Position numbers and translations under genes: made by a program
Part shown: piece by piece, positions 25,281 to 34,482 of the stretch
Layout: each line of letters starts with the position of its first letter
Numbering within the stretch: the first letter of the stretch is position 1
Notes under the pieces: model-generated
The model's input: only the letters and a program-made list of their open reading frames with translations
Told to the model about the DNA's origin: nothing
The model's database searches: none
Assembly (NCBI RefSeq): GCF_003313465.1
Contig: NZ_KZ845667.1
Span: 186,001 to 250,000, forward strand
Length of the DNA stretch: 64,000 nt
Origin: Thermoflavimicrobium daqui
GTDB taxonomy: Bacteria; Bacillota; Bacilli; Thermoactinomycetales; Thermoactinomycetaceae
Direction of reading: 5' to 3'

Positions 25281-26663
25281 TTACATATAAGGTAGATGAA
25301 TGATAAATGTAGTTCCTTTTCCTTCTGCGCTTATCACTTCAATAGATCCAAAATGCAATTCAATGATTTTTTTGGCGATCGATAATCCGAGCCCACTACC
25401 AGGATGATTCCGTTTTCGAGCTTTGTCTACTTTGTAAAATCGATCAAAAATATATGGTAGATCCTGTTTAGGGATTCCAATACCCGAGTCCTCAATTCGT
25501 ACAACAACCTCCTTTTTGCTTGTGTTAACAATTTGAAGAGAAATCATCCCCCCCTTTTCTGTAAATTTGATACTATTTGTAATCAAATTAATCCATACTT
25601 GATATAACAATTTTGAATCTCCTTGAATAATGGTGCTTGGTAGATCCATATCAATCGCTAATTCTTTTTCACGCCATCCCCATTCTGTCATAAGTACCGC
25701 TTGTTTCATTTGGTCAGCTAAATCAAACGACGTTATATCAAGTTCGCCCTTATCCCTATCTAAAGACGCCAGCGTTAATAGCTGTTTACTTAATAAAGAT
25801 AGTCGACTACTTTCTTCTTCAATAATCGATAAATAGTGTTGATGTTGTTCAGGAGGTAAATCATTCGCTTGCAGCGTTTTGGAGAAGCCTTGGATCGAAG
25901 CAAGAGGGGACTGAATTTCATGTGACACATTAGAGACAAACTCTTGTCTCATCTCTTCCAGACGTTCTAAGCTTCGAGCCATTTGGGTAAAGTGCTGTGC
26001 CAATTGACCAATCTCATCTCTTCGATTCACATGTAATTGGATATTGTAATCTCCATGAGCGATTTTTTGGGTGGCTCTGCTCAACACTCTTATTGGCTTA
26101 ACAATGTAGTAGGCACCGATAAAAACCAATAAAACACTAAGTCCGATCATCAGTGCGACTAGAACAGCAAAAAAGATCCGCATTTCCCCAAACTGATACT
26201 CGATATCAGGGCGGATAAAAAGAGCATAGTTTTTACCATTCGCATCTATTGGGACACCAATGGTATTTCTCAATTCGTCATCAAAAAAACCAGTAACAAA
26301 AGCTTGTTTTGGAAATTGAACAATCCCATGATAAGTTTCTCCACGTAAAACTTGATTAATGGTGCTTTGGGTTAAATTGTGCTGGCTAAAAGGTTTTCCA
26401 TAGTACACTTTCTGTTTATCTTCTTTAATTAAAAGCATTTGAAATCCTAAATGAGAAATGCCCTTCAAATAGTGATCAAGATTAACCGTAGGATGTGTTT
26501 CATAAAATGAAGCAATATTACTAGCCATTTGAGTAATTTTACGATCGTTATATGGTTTTAATTTTATTTGGTAATACACATTACTTAATAAAAAAGCGAT
26601 AAGCCCACTGAGAAACATAATAAAAATCGTAGTAAGAGCAAATCGAAAATAGAGTGTTTTCAC
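25281..26663 (-). CDS. hssS: HssS-like sensor histidine kinase
   Basis: 460 residues. TM1 (LTTIFIMFLSGLIAFLLSNVYY), an extracellular sensor of about 130 residues with YHGIVQFPKQAFVTGFFDDELRNTIGV, TM2 near 165-187, HAMP, then FVSNVSHEIQSPLASIQGF (phospho-His, with Q instead of the usual K/R next to SP), and the ATPase boxes NSIKFTEKGG, DSGIGIPKQDLPYIFDRF and GSGLGLSIAKKI. Sensor and TM regions match S. aureus HssS (LTNVYYHYNLKASNDAKI-like). The ATG overlaps the hssR stop codon. Confidence 0.87.
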   Translation of the reverse strand: MKTLYFRFALTTIFIMFLSGLIAFLLSNVYYQIKLKPYNDRKITQMASNIASFYETHPTVNLDHYLKGISHLGFQMLLIKEDKQKVYYGKPFSQHNLTQSTINQVLRGETYHGIVQFPKQAFVTGFFDDELRNTIGVPIDANGKNYALFIRPDIEYQFGEMRIFFAVLVALMIGLSVLLVFIGAYYIVKPIRVLSRATQKIAHGDYNIQLHVNRRDEIGQLAQHFTQMARSLERLEEMRQEFVSNVSHEIQSPLASIQGFSKTLQANDLPPEQHQHYLSIIEEESSRLSLLSKQLLTLASLDRDKGELDITSFDLADQMKQAVLMTEWGWREKELAIDMDLPSTIIQGDSKLLYQVWINLITNSIKFTEKGGMISLQIVNTSKKEVVVRIEDSGIGIPKQDLPYIFDRFYKVDKARKRNHPGSGLGLSIAKKIIELHFGSIEVISAEGKGTTFIIHLPYM

Positions 26664-27337
26664 TTAGCTTGAACCTCCAATTTGTATCCAATCCCACGAA
26701 CCGTTTTAATACTAAAATCATCGGTTCGCTTAGCAAAGCGTTCACGTAAACGTTTGATATGAACATCAACCGTTCTTATATCCCCTTCAAAATCGGGACC
26801 CCAAATTAACTGTATCAATTCCTCGCGTGTGAAGACACGGTTCGGATAGCTAGCAAGTTGGGATAATAACTCAAATTCTTTGAGTGGTAAGATAATGATA
26901 TGACCATTACAACGGACTTCGTAGCTTTTTCGATCAATGATAGTTTGATTAAACTGAATGTAGTTTGCATTAATCATCTGATAACGGCGCAGTAAAGCTT
27001 TCACACGAAATATTAATTCTCTCGGTTCAAATGGCTTAACGATATAATCATCTGTTCCATGCTGGAAGCCCTTTTCTTTGTCTACTAGCTGATCTTTTGC
27101 TGTAAGTAGGATAATTGGAATATCATAATAACTCCGAATCTCCTTACATAGTTCATATCCATCTTTAAAAGGCATCATAATATCCACAATCGCTAAATGT
27201 ATCTGTTCCTTTTCGAGAACATGTAGAGCATCTTCTCCATCCACTGCTTCAAAAACGACATATCCTTCTTTTTGTAAATGAAAGCGGACTAGCTCTCTAA
27301 TATTTGAATCGTCGTCTGCAATTAAAATATGTAGCAT
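26660..27337 (-). CDS. hssR: HssR-like OmpR-family response regulator
   Basis: 225 residues. Receiver with IADDDSNIRELV, phospho-Asp in LAIVDIMMPFKDGYELC, LLTAKD and GTDDYIVKPFEPRELIFRVKALLRRY. C-terminal winged helix VFTREELIQLIWGPDFEGDIRTVDVHIKRLRERF. It is close to staphylococcal HssR throughout. ATG 27337 follows TTTGGAGGTTTAAAT. It heads the order hssR-hssS-hrtB-hrtA on one strand, whereas in S. aureus the two pairs are divergent. The 27338-27626 gap upstream holds no gene, only a small hairpin (27478-27513) and a repeat fragment. Confidence 0.87.
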   Translation of the reverse strand: MLHILIADDDSNIRELVRFHLQKEGYVVFEAVDGEDALHVLEKEQIHLAIVDIMMPFKDGYELCKEIRSYYDIPIILLTAKDQLVDKEKGFQHGTDDYIVKPFEPRELIFRVKALLRRYQMINANYIQFNQTIIDRKSYEVRCNGHIIILPLKEFELLSQLASYPNRVFTREELIQLIWGPDFEGDIRTVDVHIKRLRERFAKRTDDFSIKTVRGIGYKLEVQAK

Positions 27338-27626
27338 ATTTAAACCTCCAAATAAACACTTCTGGAATACTAGGTTAAATTTTTAATATTTATTATATCA
27401 TTTATATACTGGAGGAAAATGTTACTGTAAGTTTAGGTATGAGGGTGAGTTGATATGCTGGTAGAGTCAAATAAATTAGGAGGCTTTGCTATATGATATT
27501 AGCAAGCCTTCTTATCATTTTTAACAGATTTAATATCGAAAGCTTAATCTTAAAGGTTGTTGCATAAAACAGTCACTCATCGCTTTTGGTCGAATTATTA
27601 GGAATGATCTCTTATTATATAGTCTT

Positions 27627-30131
27627 TTATCTTAAATATTTCTCTTTTAGGAATTGACCTGTAAAAGACTCTTTAACCTGAGCTACTTCCTCAGGTGTTC
27701 CTTCGGCTACGATAGCCCCTCCTATTTCTCCTCCTTCAGGTCCGATATCGATAACCCAGTCGGAATGCCAAATCAGATCTAAATTATGTTCTACAAGAGT
27801 AATGGTATTTCCAGCATCAACTAGTTTATTCAACAGAATAAGCAACTGCTTGATATCATCTGGATGAAGTCCAGTTGATGGTTCATCTAGCAAATATAAT
27901 ATATGATTTTTCGTTTTTTTGATTAACTCCTTAGCTAGTTTGATCCGTTGTCCTTCCCCACCCGAGAGTGTTCGAAGAGATTGCCCCCATTTTAAGTAGC
28001 CAAGTCCCACTTCACATAGTAACTTTGTCATTTCAGTTATTTTTGGTTGATCATCGAGAATGGACAAGCTTTCTTGAACAGTCATATCGAGAAGGTCTGA
28101 AATGGTATAACCTTTATAAGTAACACATAAAATCTCCTTTTTAAAACGCTTACCACGGCAAGCTGGGCAACATACTTCTATCTCTGGGAGAAAATGCATG
28201 TGAACGGGTACAACACCAAGTCCTTGACAAGTTTCACATCTACCACCTGGTGTATTAAAAGAGAAATGCTTTGCTGTAAGTTGATGATGTTTTGCTTCTG
28301 GTAAACTAGCAAACACCTTTCTTAAATGTGTATAGACTTCGGTATATGTAGCAATGTTGGAACGCTGCATACGCGACAGGGGTGACTGGTCAACAGTAAT
28401 CATCTTTTCAATCTCTTCCCAACCAGTAATGTTCTTGCACCCCATGGATTGCCCTTTTTTCTCGTTACTCGCGGCCAATACGTCAAACAAAAGTGTAGAT
28501 TTTCCTGAACCCGAAACACCAGTAACGGATATAAGACAACCTAGAGGAATGGAAACCGTGATATTTTTCAAATTTCGCAAATGTGCATCATTGACTGTCA
28601 GAAAATTGCCGTTTCCCATTCTCCTTTTGTGTACCTGTTTATGAGAGTTTTTCTCTTTCAAATATGAGCCAGTAACAGAATCAGGAATACTCATCAAATC
28701 CTCTAATTGCCCCTGACCAACCACTTGTCCTCCAAAACTGCCTGCACCAGGTCCCATGTCAATAATATGATCAGCCTGCCTCATCACCTCTTCATTATGC
28801 TCAATAACCAGAACGGTATTTCCTAAATCACGTAATTGTTTTAATACCTGAATTAACCCCCTTATATCCCTTGGATGTAGTCCTGCCGTCGGCTCATCTA
28901 AAATATAAAGTACACCTGTTAATCCTGAGCCTAGTATCGACGCTAACCTTAACCTCTGCGCCTCTCCTCCAGACAGTGTGACTACTTGCCTGTGAAGTGA
29001 CATATATCCCAATCCTACATCCATGATGCGTTTTATTCGTACTTGCATATCATGCAGGACAGACTCTAACATTATCCTGCTCTTTGATGATAATTTGTCC
29101 TGAAGCTTATTCAACCAAGCCAATAAATCATTGAATGACCATGAGGACACTTCAGCAATAGAAGCTCCGCTAATTGAAACTAGACGGCTCTCCTTCTTTA
29201 ACTTCGCTCCTTGACAGTCAGAACACAACTGCTCATGAAATAACTCTGACCAGTTAGATTCACCTCCCTTCTCCCTGTATCTTCTCCATATCCCTGTGAT
29301 CACACCTTCGAATTTTCCCTGTCCTACTGTTTTAGGTTGTTTTATATTTGGAAAATGCCTAGTAAACTCTTCACTCTCTACTCCATAAAAAAGTAAATCT
29401 CGTTGAATAGCATTGTAATCCTTGATAGGTAAATCTACATCAAAATGAAATCCATAATGCTTGGCGGCTGCTTTTAGAATACTTACATTGTATTTGATTA
29501 AAGAATTATACCAAATCAACACACCTCCACCAAGTAAACCTTTTTCCTGATCAAATACTAAGCTCATGTCTAGAGTTGCAACGTGACCTAGCCCACTACA
29601 GGTTTCACAAGCTCCTTCTGGCTTATTAAATGAAAAATGAGACATCGTTAGTTTCTCAAGGGAATGACCGCAATTTAGACAATGGATCATCTTATGTGGC
29701 TCATGGATCTCATCCTCCGACAACCCGTTATGAAGAACTTCATCTTCTATGGAAGGTATGACCAATATCCCGCAAGATGGGCATGATCGTTCTCCAAGTT
29801 TGGCAAATAGAATTCGCAGTAATGTATATATATCTGTGACAGTACCGATGGTAGATCTCGGGTTACGGTTGGTAATATGTTGCCCTACACTTATGGATGG
29901 AGAAAGACCTTCAATGGAGTCAACCTTTGGTTTGCTAATTGAATCTGTAATCATGCCCATTGATTCCATGTACTGGCGCTGGCATTCCCGTTGCAACGTA
30001 TCCATTGCCAAGGTAGATTTTCCGGAGCCAGAAGGCCCAGTGATGACAATAAACTTGTATTTAGGTATTTCCAGTGAAATATTTTTCAAATTATTCTCTC
30101 GTGCCCCTTGGATTTTTATCTTATCTTGCAA
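27627..30131 (-). CDS. UvrA paralogue (class II, drug-resistance type)
   Basis: About 834 residues from TTG 30131, chosen because GAGGGGG lies 8 nt upstream and the protein then begins LQDKIKIQGARENNLKNISL, as in UvrA; an ATG at 30170 gives an odd extension. Two ABC ATPase halves: Walker A GPSGSGKST and GVSGSGKST, signatures LSGGEAQRLRLAS and LSGGEGQRIKLAKEL. Zinc modules: CPSCG...CLNCG, CETCSGLG and CETCQGLG...CCPACRGKR. It is about 100 residues shorter than housekeeping UvrA, consistent with loss of the UvrB-binding domain, as in DrrC-like self-resistance proteins. Divergent from a tandem-MerR regulator. Confidence 0.9.
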   Translation of the reverse strand: MQDKIKIQGARENNLKNISLEIPKYKFIVITGPSGSGKSTLAMDTLQRECQRQYMESMGMITDSISKPKVDSIEGLSPSISVGQHITNRNPRSTIGTVTDIYTLLRILFAKLGERSCPSCGILVIPSIEDEVLHNGLSEDEIHEPHKMIHCLNCGHSLEKLTMSHFSFNKPEGACETCSGLGHVATLDMSLVFDQEKGLLGGGVLIWYNSLIKYNVSILKAAAKHYGFHFDVDLPIKDYNAIQRDLLFYGVESEEFTRHFPNIKQPKTVGQGKFEGVITGIWRRYREKGGESNWSELFHEQLCSDCQGAKLKKESRLVSISGASIAEVSSWSFNDLLAWLNKLQDKLSSKSRIMLESVLHDMQVRIKRIMDVGLGYMSLHRQVVTLSGGEAQRLRLASILGSGLTGVLYILDEPTAGLHPRDIRGLIQVLKQLRDLGNTVLVIEHNEEVMRQADHIIDMGPGAGSFGGQVVGQGQLEDLMSIPDSVTGSYLKEKNSHKQVHKRRMGNGNFLTVNDAHLRNLKNITVSIPLGCLISVTGVSGSGKSTLLFDVLAASNEKKGQSMGCKNITGWEEIEKMITVDQSPLSRMQRSNIATYTEVYTHLRKVFASLPEAKHHQLTAKHFSFNTPGGRCETCQGLGVVPVHMHFLPEIEVCCPACRGKRFKKEILCVTYKGYTISDLLDMTVQESLSILDDQPKITEMTKLLCEVGLGYLKWGQSLRTLSGGEGQRIKLAKELIKKTKNHILYLLDEPSTGLHPDDIKQLLILLNKLVDAGNTITLVEHNLDLIWHSDWVIDIGPEGGEIGGAIVAEGTPEEVAQVKESFTGQFLKEKYLR

Positions 30132-30303
30132 ACTGATTCCCCCTCGTAAAATATTTATTTTTGTTAACATGACAAATCCATCTTACTACATTCGTGCAAG
30201 TGCTAAAGTTTAAGCTATTTTCCCTTGTTATTTATTAAATTTACTTGCAAAAATCCGTCATGGAACTTTAAGCTTTATTTATAATGTTAAATGGGGTGGA
30301 TCC

Positions 30304-31017
30304 ATGAAAATAAGACCCATTGATATTGCCAGAAAGCTAAGAGTCAGTACTAGTGCGCTAAGGCATTATGAAAGTTGGGGAATTGTTCCTCCAGCACCGC
30401 GTGAACCAAACGGTTATCGCATATATACTAAAGAGCATATGGCTTATTTTGAATGTATACGGGCTATGATCCCCGGATTTGGCATGGACATCACTAAGAA
30501 AGTTATGCTGAAAATAAAAGAGAAAGCGATGGACGACGCACTCTGGTTGGTAAATGAGCAGCAAGCTCGCCTTCATCAAGATAAGAGGATGGCAGAAAAA
30601 ACCATTCGGGTGCTAGAAACGGAAGAGCTGGACAAGTGGGATTCGAGAAGGAAAAGAAAGTGGATGACCATTGGGGAAGTTTCTTTTGAAACGGGTGTAC
30701 CAAGATCTGCTATTCGACACTGGGAAAAAGAGGGGCTAATCACACTTCCTCGAGACCAGGAAAACGGTTATCGGAAATTTAATCGTGCTCAAGTTAGACA
30801 AATTCTGATGATCCGTACTCTTCGATCAGCTGGACATCCACTTGAAGTAATAAGACATGTTATGAAAGAGTTAGATCATAACCATATTGAAAACGCTAGA
30901 CGTATCGCCCGCGAATCTCTGGCCTATCTGAATCATCTCAACCGTAGTCAAATACGAGGTGTTCACTATTTATACCAGTTATGCCAAGTGGTAGGTTTAT
31001 TTCAAAATGGAAAATAA
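30304..31017 (+). CDS. tandem MerR regulator (two MerR DNA-binding domains in one chain)
   Basis: 237 residues with two MerR domains. The first is RPIDIARKLRVSTSALRHYESWGIVPPAPREPNGYRIY (about 4-41), the second MTIGEVSFETGVPRSAIRHWEKEGLITLPRDQENGYRKF (about 120-158). Each is followed by helical sequence. No separate ligand domain is left beyond the C-terminal helices. Divergent from the UvrA paralogue, which it probably controls. ATG 30304 follows GGGGTGGATCC. Terminator at 31106. Confidence 0.88.
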   Translation: MKIRPIDIARKLRVSTSALRHYESWGIVPPAPREPNGYRIYTKEHMAYFECIRAMIPGFGMDITKKVMLKIKEKAMDDALWLVNEQQARLHQDKRMAEKTIRVLETEELDKWDSRRKRKWMTIGEVSFETGVPRSAIRHWEKEGLITLPRDQENGYRKFNRAQVRQILMIRTLRSAGHPLEVIRHVMKELDHNHIENARRIARESLAYLNHLNRSQIRGVHYLYQLCQVVGLFQNGK

Positions 31018-31105
31018 GACTACTCAAATAAGTATTATTGAACTTTCGATGACACCAATAGATGTATGTTGCCGGGTTTGAAAAATGTCATCTTATAAGA
31101 ATATA

Positions 31106-31147
31106 AATCCAAAAGGTGATTTCTAGTCGAAATTACCTTTTGGATTT
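31106..31147 (+). terminator. terminator after the tandem-MerR gene
   Basis: AATCCAAAAGGTGATTT pairs with AAATTACCTTTTGGATT (one mismatch) and ends in TTTTAA. Confidence 0.7.
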
Positions 31148-31212
31148 TAATGAGCAACTGCTTTATTTAATTACTAAAGATGTAATTTTTTATAGACTTA
31201 AAAGCGATCTAA

Positions 31213-32061
31213 TTACCTTTTGTTTACTCTCGGCCATTGATAGCGTGGTACGTACTGAACCATTGTTTTAAAAACAATTCCCCATTGGCTTTCATTGAGT
31301 GTTCCAATAGGCTGTTCATGATTAATTTTTAGATTTCTTCTCAAATGCTTCATTTGAGGAGGAGTAAAGATCCCTTGTAAAGCAAAATCAATCGGGGCTT
31401 GTGGTTTCTTTAGTGCATATTCAGCAAGCCCTCGAAAAGCCATGTAATCTTTATGGGGTATTACCGTTTCTTTTTTTCGAGTTATCATCACCATTGCTGA
31501 GTCCACCCTTGGAGGAGGGGAGAAATGTTCCCTAGAAATTTCTTTAACAATGCTTATATCAAACCACATTTTCCAAACTAATACATAAGAACTTTTAATT
31601 CGTTTTGAAGTAAATCGTTTGGCTGCTCCTTTTTCCATGATGATAATACCTCTTTGAAAGCTACTCGATGGATTGTTCAGAAGCATCTTCATAATGGGTG
31701 TTGTTATAGCATACGGATTATTGGAGACGACAACAAACTTTTCTTTTGGCAAATGAATGTTCATAATGTCTTGATGAATAATAGTGGTATTTACATACTG
31801 TCTTGTTTTCCATTTGAGTATCTTAACAAATTTGGCATCATATTCTACCGCTAATACCTTTCCAGCTCTTTGATTGAGTACAGTTGTCAAAGCGCCTTTT
31901 CCGGCTCCTAACTCTAAAACCGTATCTTCTATGCTTACATTTGCTTGATCCACAATTTCATTAAGCAACTTTTTATTATGCATTAAATGCTGCCCTGAAA
32001 AATTGGGAGGTTCACCACGGCTTAACTTTTTCCCACTGTACTTATGAATTTGTTTGGTCAT
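31213..32061 (-). CDS. Erm(D)-like 23S rRNA (adenine-N6) methyltransferase
   Basis: About 282 residues from ATG 32061 (AAAGGTGGAG upstream). It is close to Erm(D) along its length: [41 protein letters not shown] (SAM motif I) and [17 protein letters not shown]. The catalytic motif IV reads [10 protein letters not shown] where most Erm proteins have N-I-P-Y. It dimethylates A2058 of 23S rRNA and gives macrolide-lincosamide-streptogramin B resistance. It sits behind a 380-nt leader with two small ORFs and two terminators, so expression should be drug-inducible by attenuation. Divergence from known Erm(D) looks large enough for a separate class; this needs an identity calculation. Confidence 0.92.
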   Translation of the reverse strand: MTKQIHKYSGKKLSRGEPPNFSGQHLMHNKKLLNEIVDQANVSIEDTVLELGAGKGALTTVLNQRAGKVLAVEYDAKFVKILKWKTRQYVNTTIIHQDIMNIHLPKEKFVVVSNNPYAITTPIMKMLLNNPSSSFQRGIIIMEKGAAKRFTSKRIKSSYVLVWKMWFDISIVKEISREHFSPPPRVDSAMVMITRKKETVIPHKDYMAFRGLAEYALKKPQAPIDFALQGIFTPPQMKHLRRNLKINHEQPIGTLNESQWGIVFKTMVQYVPRYQWPRVNKR

Positions 32062-32082
32062 TTTTCTCCACCTTTCGAAAGT

Positions 32083-32113
32083 AAAAAAAATCACAGACGA
32101 TCTGCCTGTGATT
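32083..32113 (-). terminator. erm leader attenuator 2, immediately before the erm ribosome binding site
   Basis: AATCACAG...CTGTGATT stem followed by eight U on the minus strand, ending about 20 nt before the erm start codon. Confidence 0.75.
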
Positions 32114-32184
32114 CAGAGTAAAGGGAAGAAGACCTATCCTTATTCGATTAGGGTGGGTTATGCCCAAGGTAACCATCACCAAAT

Positions 32185-32216
32185 AAACCTTCCTTTTGCC
32201 TTGTAAAAGAAGGTTT
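32185..32216 (-). promoter_or_regulatory. erm leader stem-loop between the two attenuators
   Basis: AAACCTTC...GAAGGTTT with inner pairing around TTTTAC/AAAAGG; it contains the stop codon region of leader ORF 2. It may be part of an anti-terminator. Confidence 0.45.
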
Positions 32217-32313
32217 ACAAATAAAAAAAGAAAGGCAGAACGATCCGCCTTTCTACATAGTACATTATTTTCACGAAAATGAAGATTATTAAAAAAGGAC
32301 AGACTGATCCCAT
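32215..32313 (-). CDS. erm leader ORF 2 (VCPFL leader peptide)
   Basis: A 32-codon ORF from ATG 32313, beginning MGSVCPFLIIFIFVK. It spans attenuator 1. The N-terminus matches the leader ORF of the ABC-F gene at 51044-51100 (MTGEVCPFLDI), sharing V-C-P-F-L. The ribosome binding site is weak (AGAG). Role inferred: drug-dependent ribosome stalling that stops terminator formation. Whether it is translated is not proven. Confidence 0.5.
   Translation of the reverse strand: MGSVCPFLIIFIFVKIMYYVERRIVLPFFFYL
32222..32254 (-). terminator. erm leader attenuator 1, inside leader ORF 2
   Basis: AGAAAGGC...GCCTTTCT stem followed by a seven-U run, lying wholly within leader ORF 2. A ribosome translating or stalled in that ORF would decide whether it forms. 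Confidence 0.75.
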
Positions 32314-32354
32314 TTACTCTGCATACACAGACAGAGCCTTTTGAACGTATTTAA

Positions 32355-32399
32355 TTACCGGTTCAAAGTTGGGAAACGAAGTCTCATATAGTGTGTCAC
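32355..32399 (-). CDS. ErmD-type leader peptide (leader ORF 1)
   Basis: GTG start at 32399 with AAGGAGGA upstream; the 14 residues read V(M)THYMRLRFPTLNR. The classical ErmD leader is MTHSMRLRFPTLNQ, so this is a direct homologue with only two changed residues besides the start. In that family the ribosome stalls at the MRLR segment in the presence of macrolides or ketolides. Confidence 0.9.
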   Translation of the reverse strand: MTHYMRLRFPTLNR

Positions 32400-32438
32400 T
32401 TTTTAATAATCCTCCTTAAAATTAAAAATACTATGCCT

Positions 32439-32467
32439 AGTTTAGAGTGTATTTTAAGAAAAGTCAA
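32439..32467 (-). promoter_or_regulatory. sigma-A promoter of the erm leader
   Basis: TTGACT (32462-32467) and TAAACT (32439-32444) with a 17-bp spacer, about 40 bp upstream of leader ORF 1. Confidence 0.7.
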
Positions 32468-32591
32468 TTCCCCTGCCTCTTTAGGAACATACTTTTTTTC
32501 ACATACAATCTTTGTGCATTTCCATAATCTTTATAAAGAACGACTCCAATGCTGATTTGTTGATACTTTTTTTAAGTGCGAGCTTCATTGA

Positions 32592-33464
32592 TCAATAAAT
32601 TTTGGTAGCATCTGGTGGCAAACTTTGAACATGCTTTAAATAATTTGTTACATGCTGATCTTCTTCATGAGGATACTCATAATGGAAATGATCTGCAACA
32701 TATTTTGCAGTTCTACGAAAAAGACTTCCCATAGCAAATAGCGCTTTCCATGTTCCTTCATAACTTCCATTGGCATAAGTAGAGAGAAGGTCATTCCAGT
32801 TTTGTTTCGATAGATACCTCTCCAAGTATTTTCCGTTTTTGCCAATACTGACAGAAAAATCTGTTTGAATCCCTACTTGCCATTCCAGCATTTTTATTAG
32901 CATGGGCCTAACGTATTGGTTTAGATGATCTTGGGCAAAGAGTATCTCTTTCCTCCATAGTCCTTTTGCCACATACGTAGAGACCCACCAAAATTCATTG
33001 CAGCAGTCTGCAAAATACTCGGCCGAAGGACATTTCACCCAATAATCTTGGTCAGTAGGAGCCGGAACTCTGGGAAAATCACCATCTTTATCTAATAAAA
33101 CCATCATTAACTTATCTTCTTTGCAATACTCTTCTTTCTCCTCTAGCGGGATTAAAGTCAAATCTACACGATTCCCATCAGTAAATAGCATAAGATAAGA
33201 AAAACGTCTGCCTAGTTCTGGAGGAAACATGGACATAGCTTCAGGAGTCTGCATGATAATCCGCTCTCCAAAAATATCAATCCACTCCGGATGCTGGATA
33301 AAGGATTCCATGTCTGTAACATGAAAGCTGACATCATAATCTTGAAACATATCCTTAGGGACATTTGGATTGGTTCTTGAACCTTCTAGCGTTACGGCGC
33401 GAACTCTTTCATCATTTTTGGCAAACCCGAGAATTAAATCAAACATTTCTTTTTCATTTCTCAT
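32592..33464 (-). CDS. aadK: aminoglycoside 6-adenylyltransferase (AadK/ANT(6)-like)
   Basis: 290 residues from ATG 33464 (MRNEKEMFDLILGFAKNDERVRAVTLEGSRTNPNVPKD...), the same start as B. subtilis AadK; a GTG four codons upstream is also possible. Nucleotidyltransferase motif EGSRTN plus DYDVSFHV, and VDLTLIP as the third Asp. CNEFWWVSTYVAKGLWRKEILFA lies in the C-terminal helical domain. It adenylylates streptomycin at the 6 position. It is the gene upstream of the erm leader on the same strand, 124 bp from its promoter. Confidence 0.92.
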   Translation of the reverse strand: MRNEKEMFDLILGFAKNDERVRAVTLEGSRTNPNVPKDMFQDYDVSFHVTDMESFIQHPEWIDIFGERIIMQTPEAMSMFPPELGRRFSYLMLFTDGNRVDLTLIPLEEKEEYCKEDKLMMVLLDKDGDFPRVPAPTDQDYWVKCPSAEYFADCCNEFWWVSTYVAKGLWRKEILFAQDHLNQYVRPMLIKMLEWQVGIQTDFSVSIGKNGKYLERYLSKQNWNDLLSTYANGSYEGTWKALFAMGSLFRRTAKYVADHFHYEYPHEEDQHVTNYLKHVQSLPPDATKIY

Positions 33465-33721
33465 ATTTGTACACAACCTCTATCCTTCATAGTCCTTGAG
33501 TGTAATAAAGTGACAACTTACCTTACGTTATCTTTTTGATAAAATATCCTTCTATGGAAGACAGATCAAAATCCAGATACCAAGTTTTCTATTGGAAGCA
33601 ATAATTGCTATACGATTTAACAGATAAAGATTCAATTTTTATTCCTATAATAACTCCATAGAATTTAATGGTTCTATAAAATCACAATATTGTCAATGAT
33701 ATCCCGTAAATTAAATGAAAA

Positions 33722-33750
33722 TTGATCTTTGTATATGTATGTGATATATT
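33722..33750 (+). promoter_or_regulatory. sigma-A promoter of the GntR/EamA operon
   Basis: TTGATC (33722-33727), 17-bp spacer, TATATT (33745-33750), 33 bp before the GntR start. Confidence 0.6.
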
Positions 33751-33783
33751 TCTGATAAAACTGAAAAGGGGAATCTTATACTT

Positions 33784-34452
33784 ATGCCTATACCAATAGA
33801 TTTTTTACCACCCGCACGAATATCTGCTAAGGAAAAAGCTTTTAATCAATTACAACGATGGATCATCGATGGAACTCTGATGCCAGGTGAAAAATTATAC
33901 GATGCAGAAATTGCTGAGGCCTTATCTATTAGTCGTACTCCGGTCAGAGAAGCATTTCAGCTATTACAAATACAGGGATTTATCGAAACATTTCCTGGTA
34001 GAGAAACGAGAGTGACAACTATTTCCAAAAAAGATGTACTGAAAATATATCCTCCTCTTGCTTCTCTACAAGCTCTAGCTGCTGAAGAAGCTACAAAGGT
34101 AATTTCAATAGAGCAAATTGAGCAATTAAAGGAAATAAATCAAAAGTATGAGCTAAGTATAAATAACCAGCAATTCTTTAGGAGTATGGAAATCGATGAA
34201 GAATTTCATAATCTTATACTCGATATTGCCGATAATCCGTATATTTCTGATTTTTCATCTACATTACAACTACACATCCGTCGTCTCAAATACATCTTTT
34301 TAAAACAACAGTTGACATCAAAAAATGATTCGTTAAAGGAGCATGGATTAATCATTAAGTCTTTCACTGAACGTGATGGAAAAACTGCATCAATCATTAT
34401 GAAGCAAAACTGGTTAAGACCGATGGAAGAGCTTTATAAAGTACTCGACTAG
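33784..34452 (+). CDS. GntR family (FadR/FCD-type) regulator
   Basis: 222 residues. N-terminal winged helix: KAFNQLQRWIIDGTLMPGEKLYDAEIAEALSISRTPVREAFQLLQIQGFIETFPGRETRVT. The C-terminal FCD domain has EFHNLILDIADNPYI and a later H (LKEHGLII) as metal or ligand residues. It is followed 30 bp later by an EamA transporter on the same strand, so they probably form an operon in which the regulator controls export of the ligand. Confidence 0.9.
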   Translation: MPIPIDFLPPARISAKEKAFNQLQRWIIDGTLMPGEKLYDAEIAEALSISRTPVREAFQLLQIQGFIETFPGRETRVTTISKKDVLKIYPPLASLQALAAEEATKVISIEQIEQLKEINQKYELSINNQQFFRSMEIDEEFHNLILDIADNPYISDFSSTLQLHIRRLKYIFLKQQLTSKNDSLKEHGLIIKSFTERDGKTASIIMKQNWLRPMEELYKVLD

Positions 34453-34482
34453 TAGACTTAAATTAAAAAAGGAAGTGTAAGA

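Noticed and set aside
28354-30213. Plus-strand ORFs of 96 and 154 codons within the UvrA-like gene
   Set aside because: Antisense shadows of the strongly coding UvrA frame.
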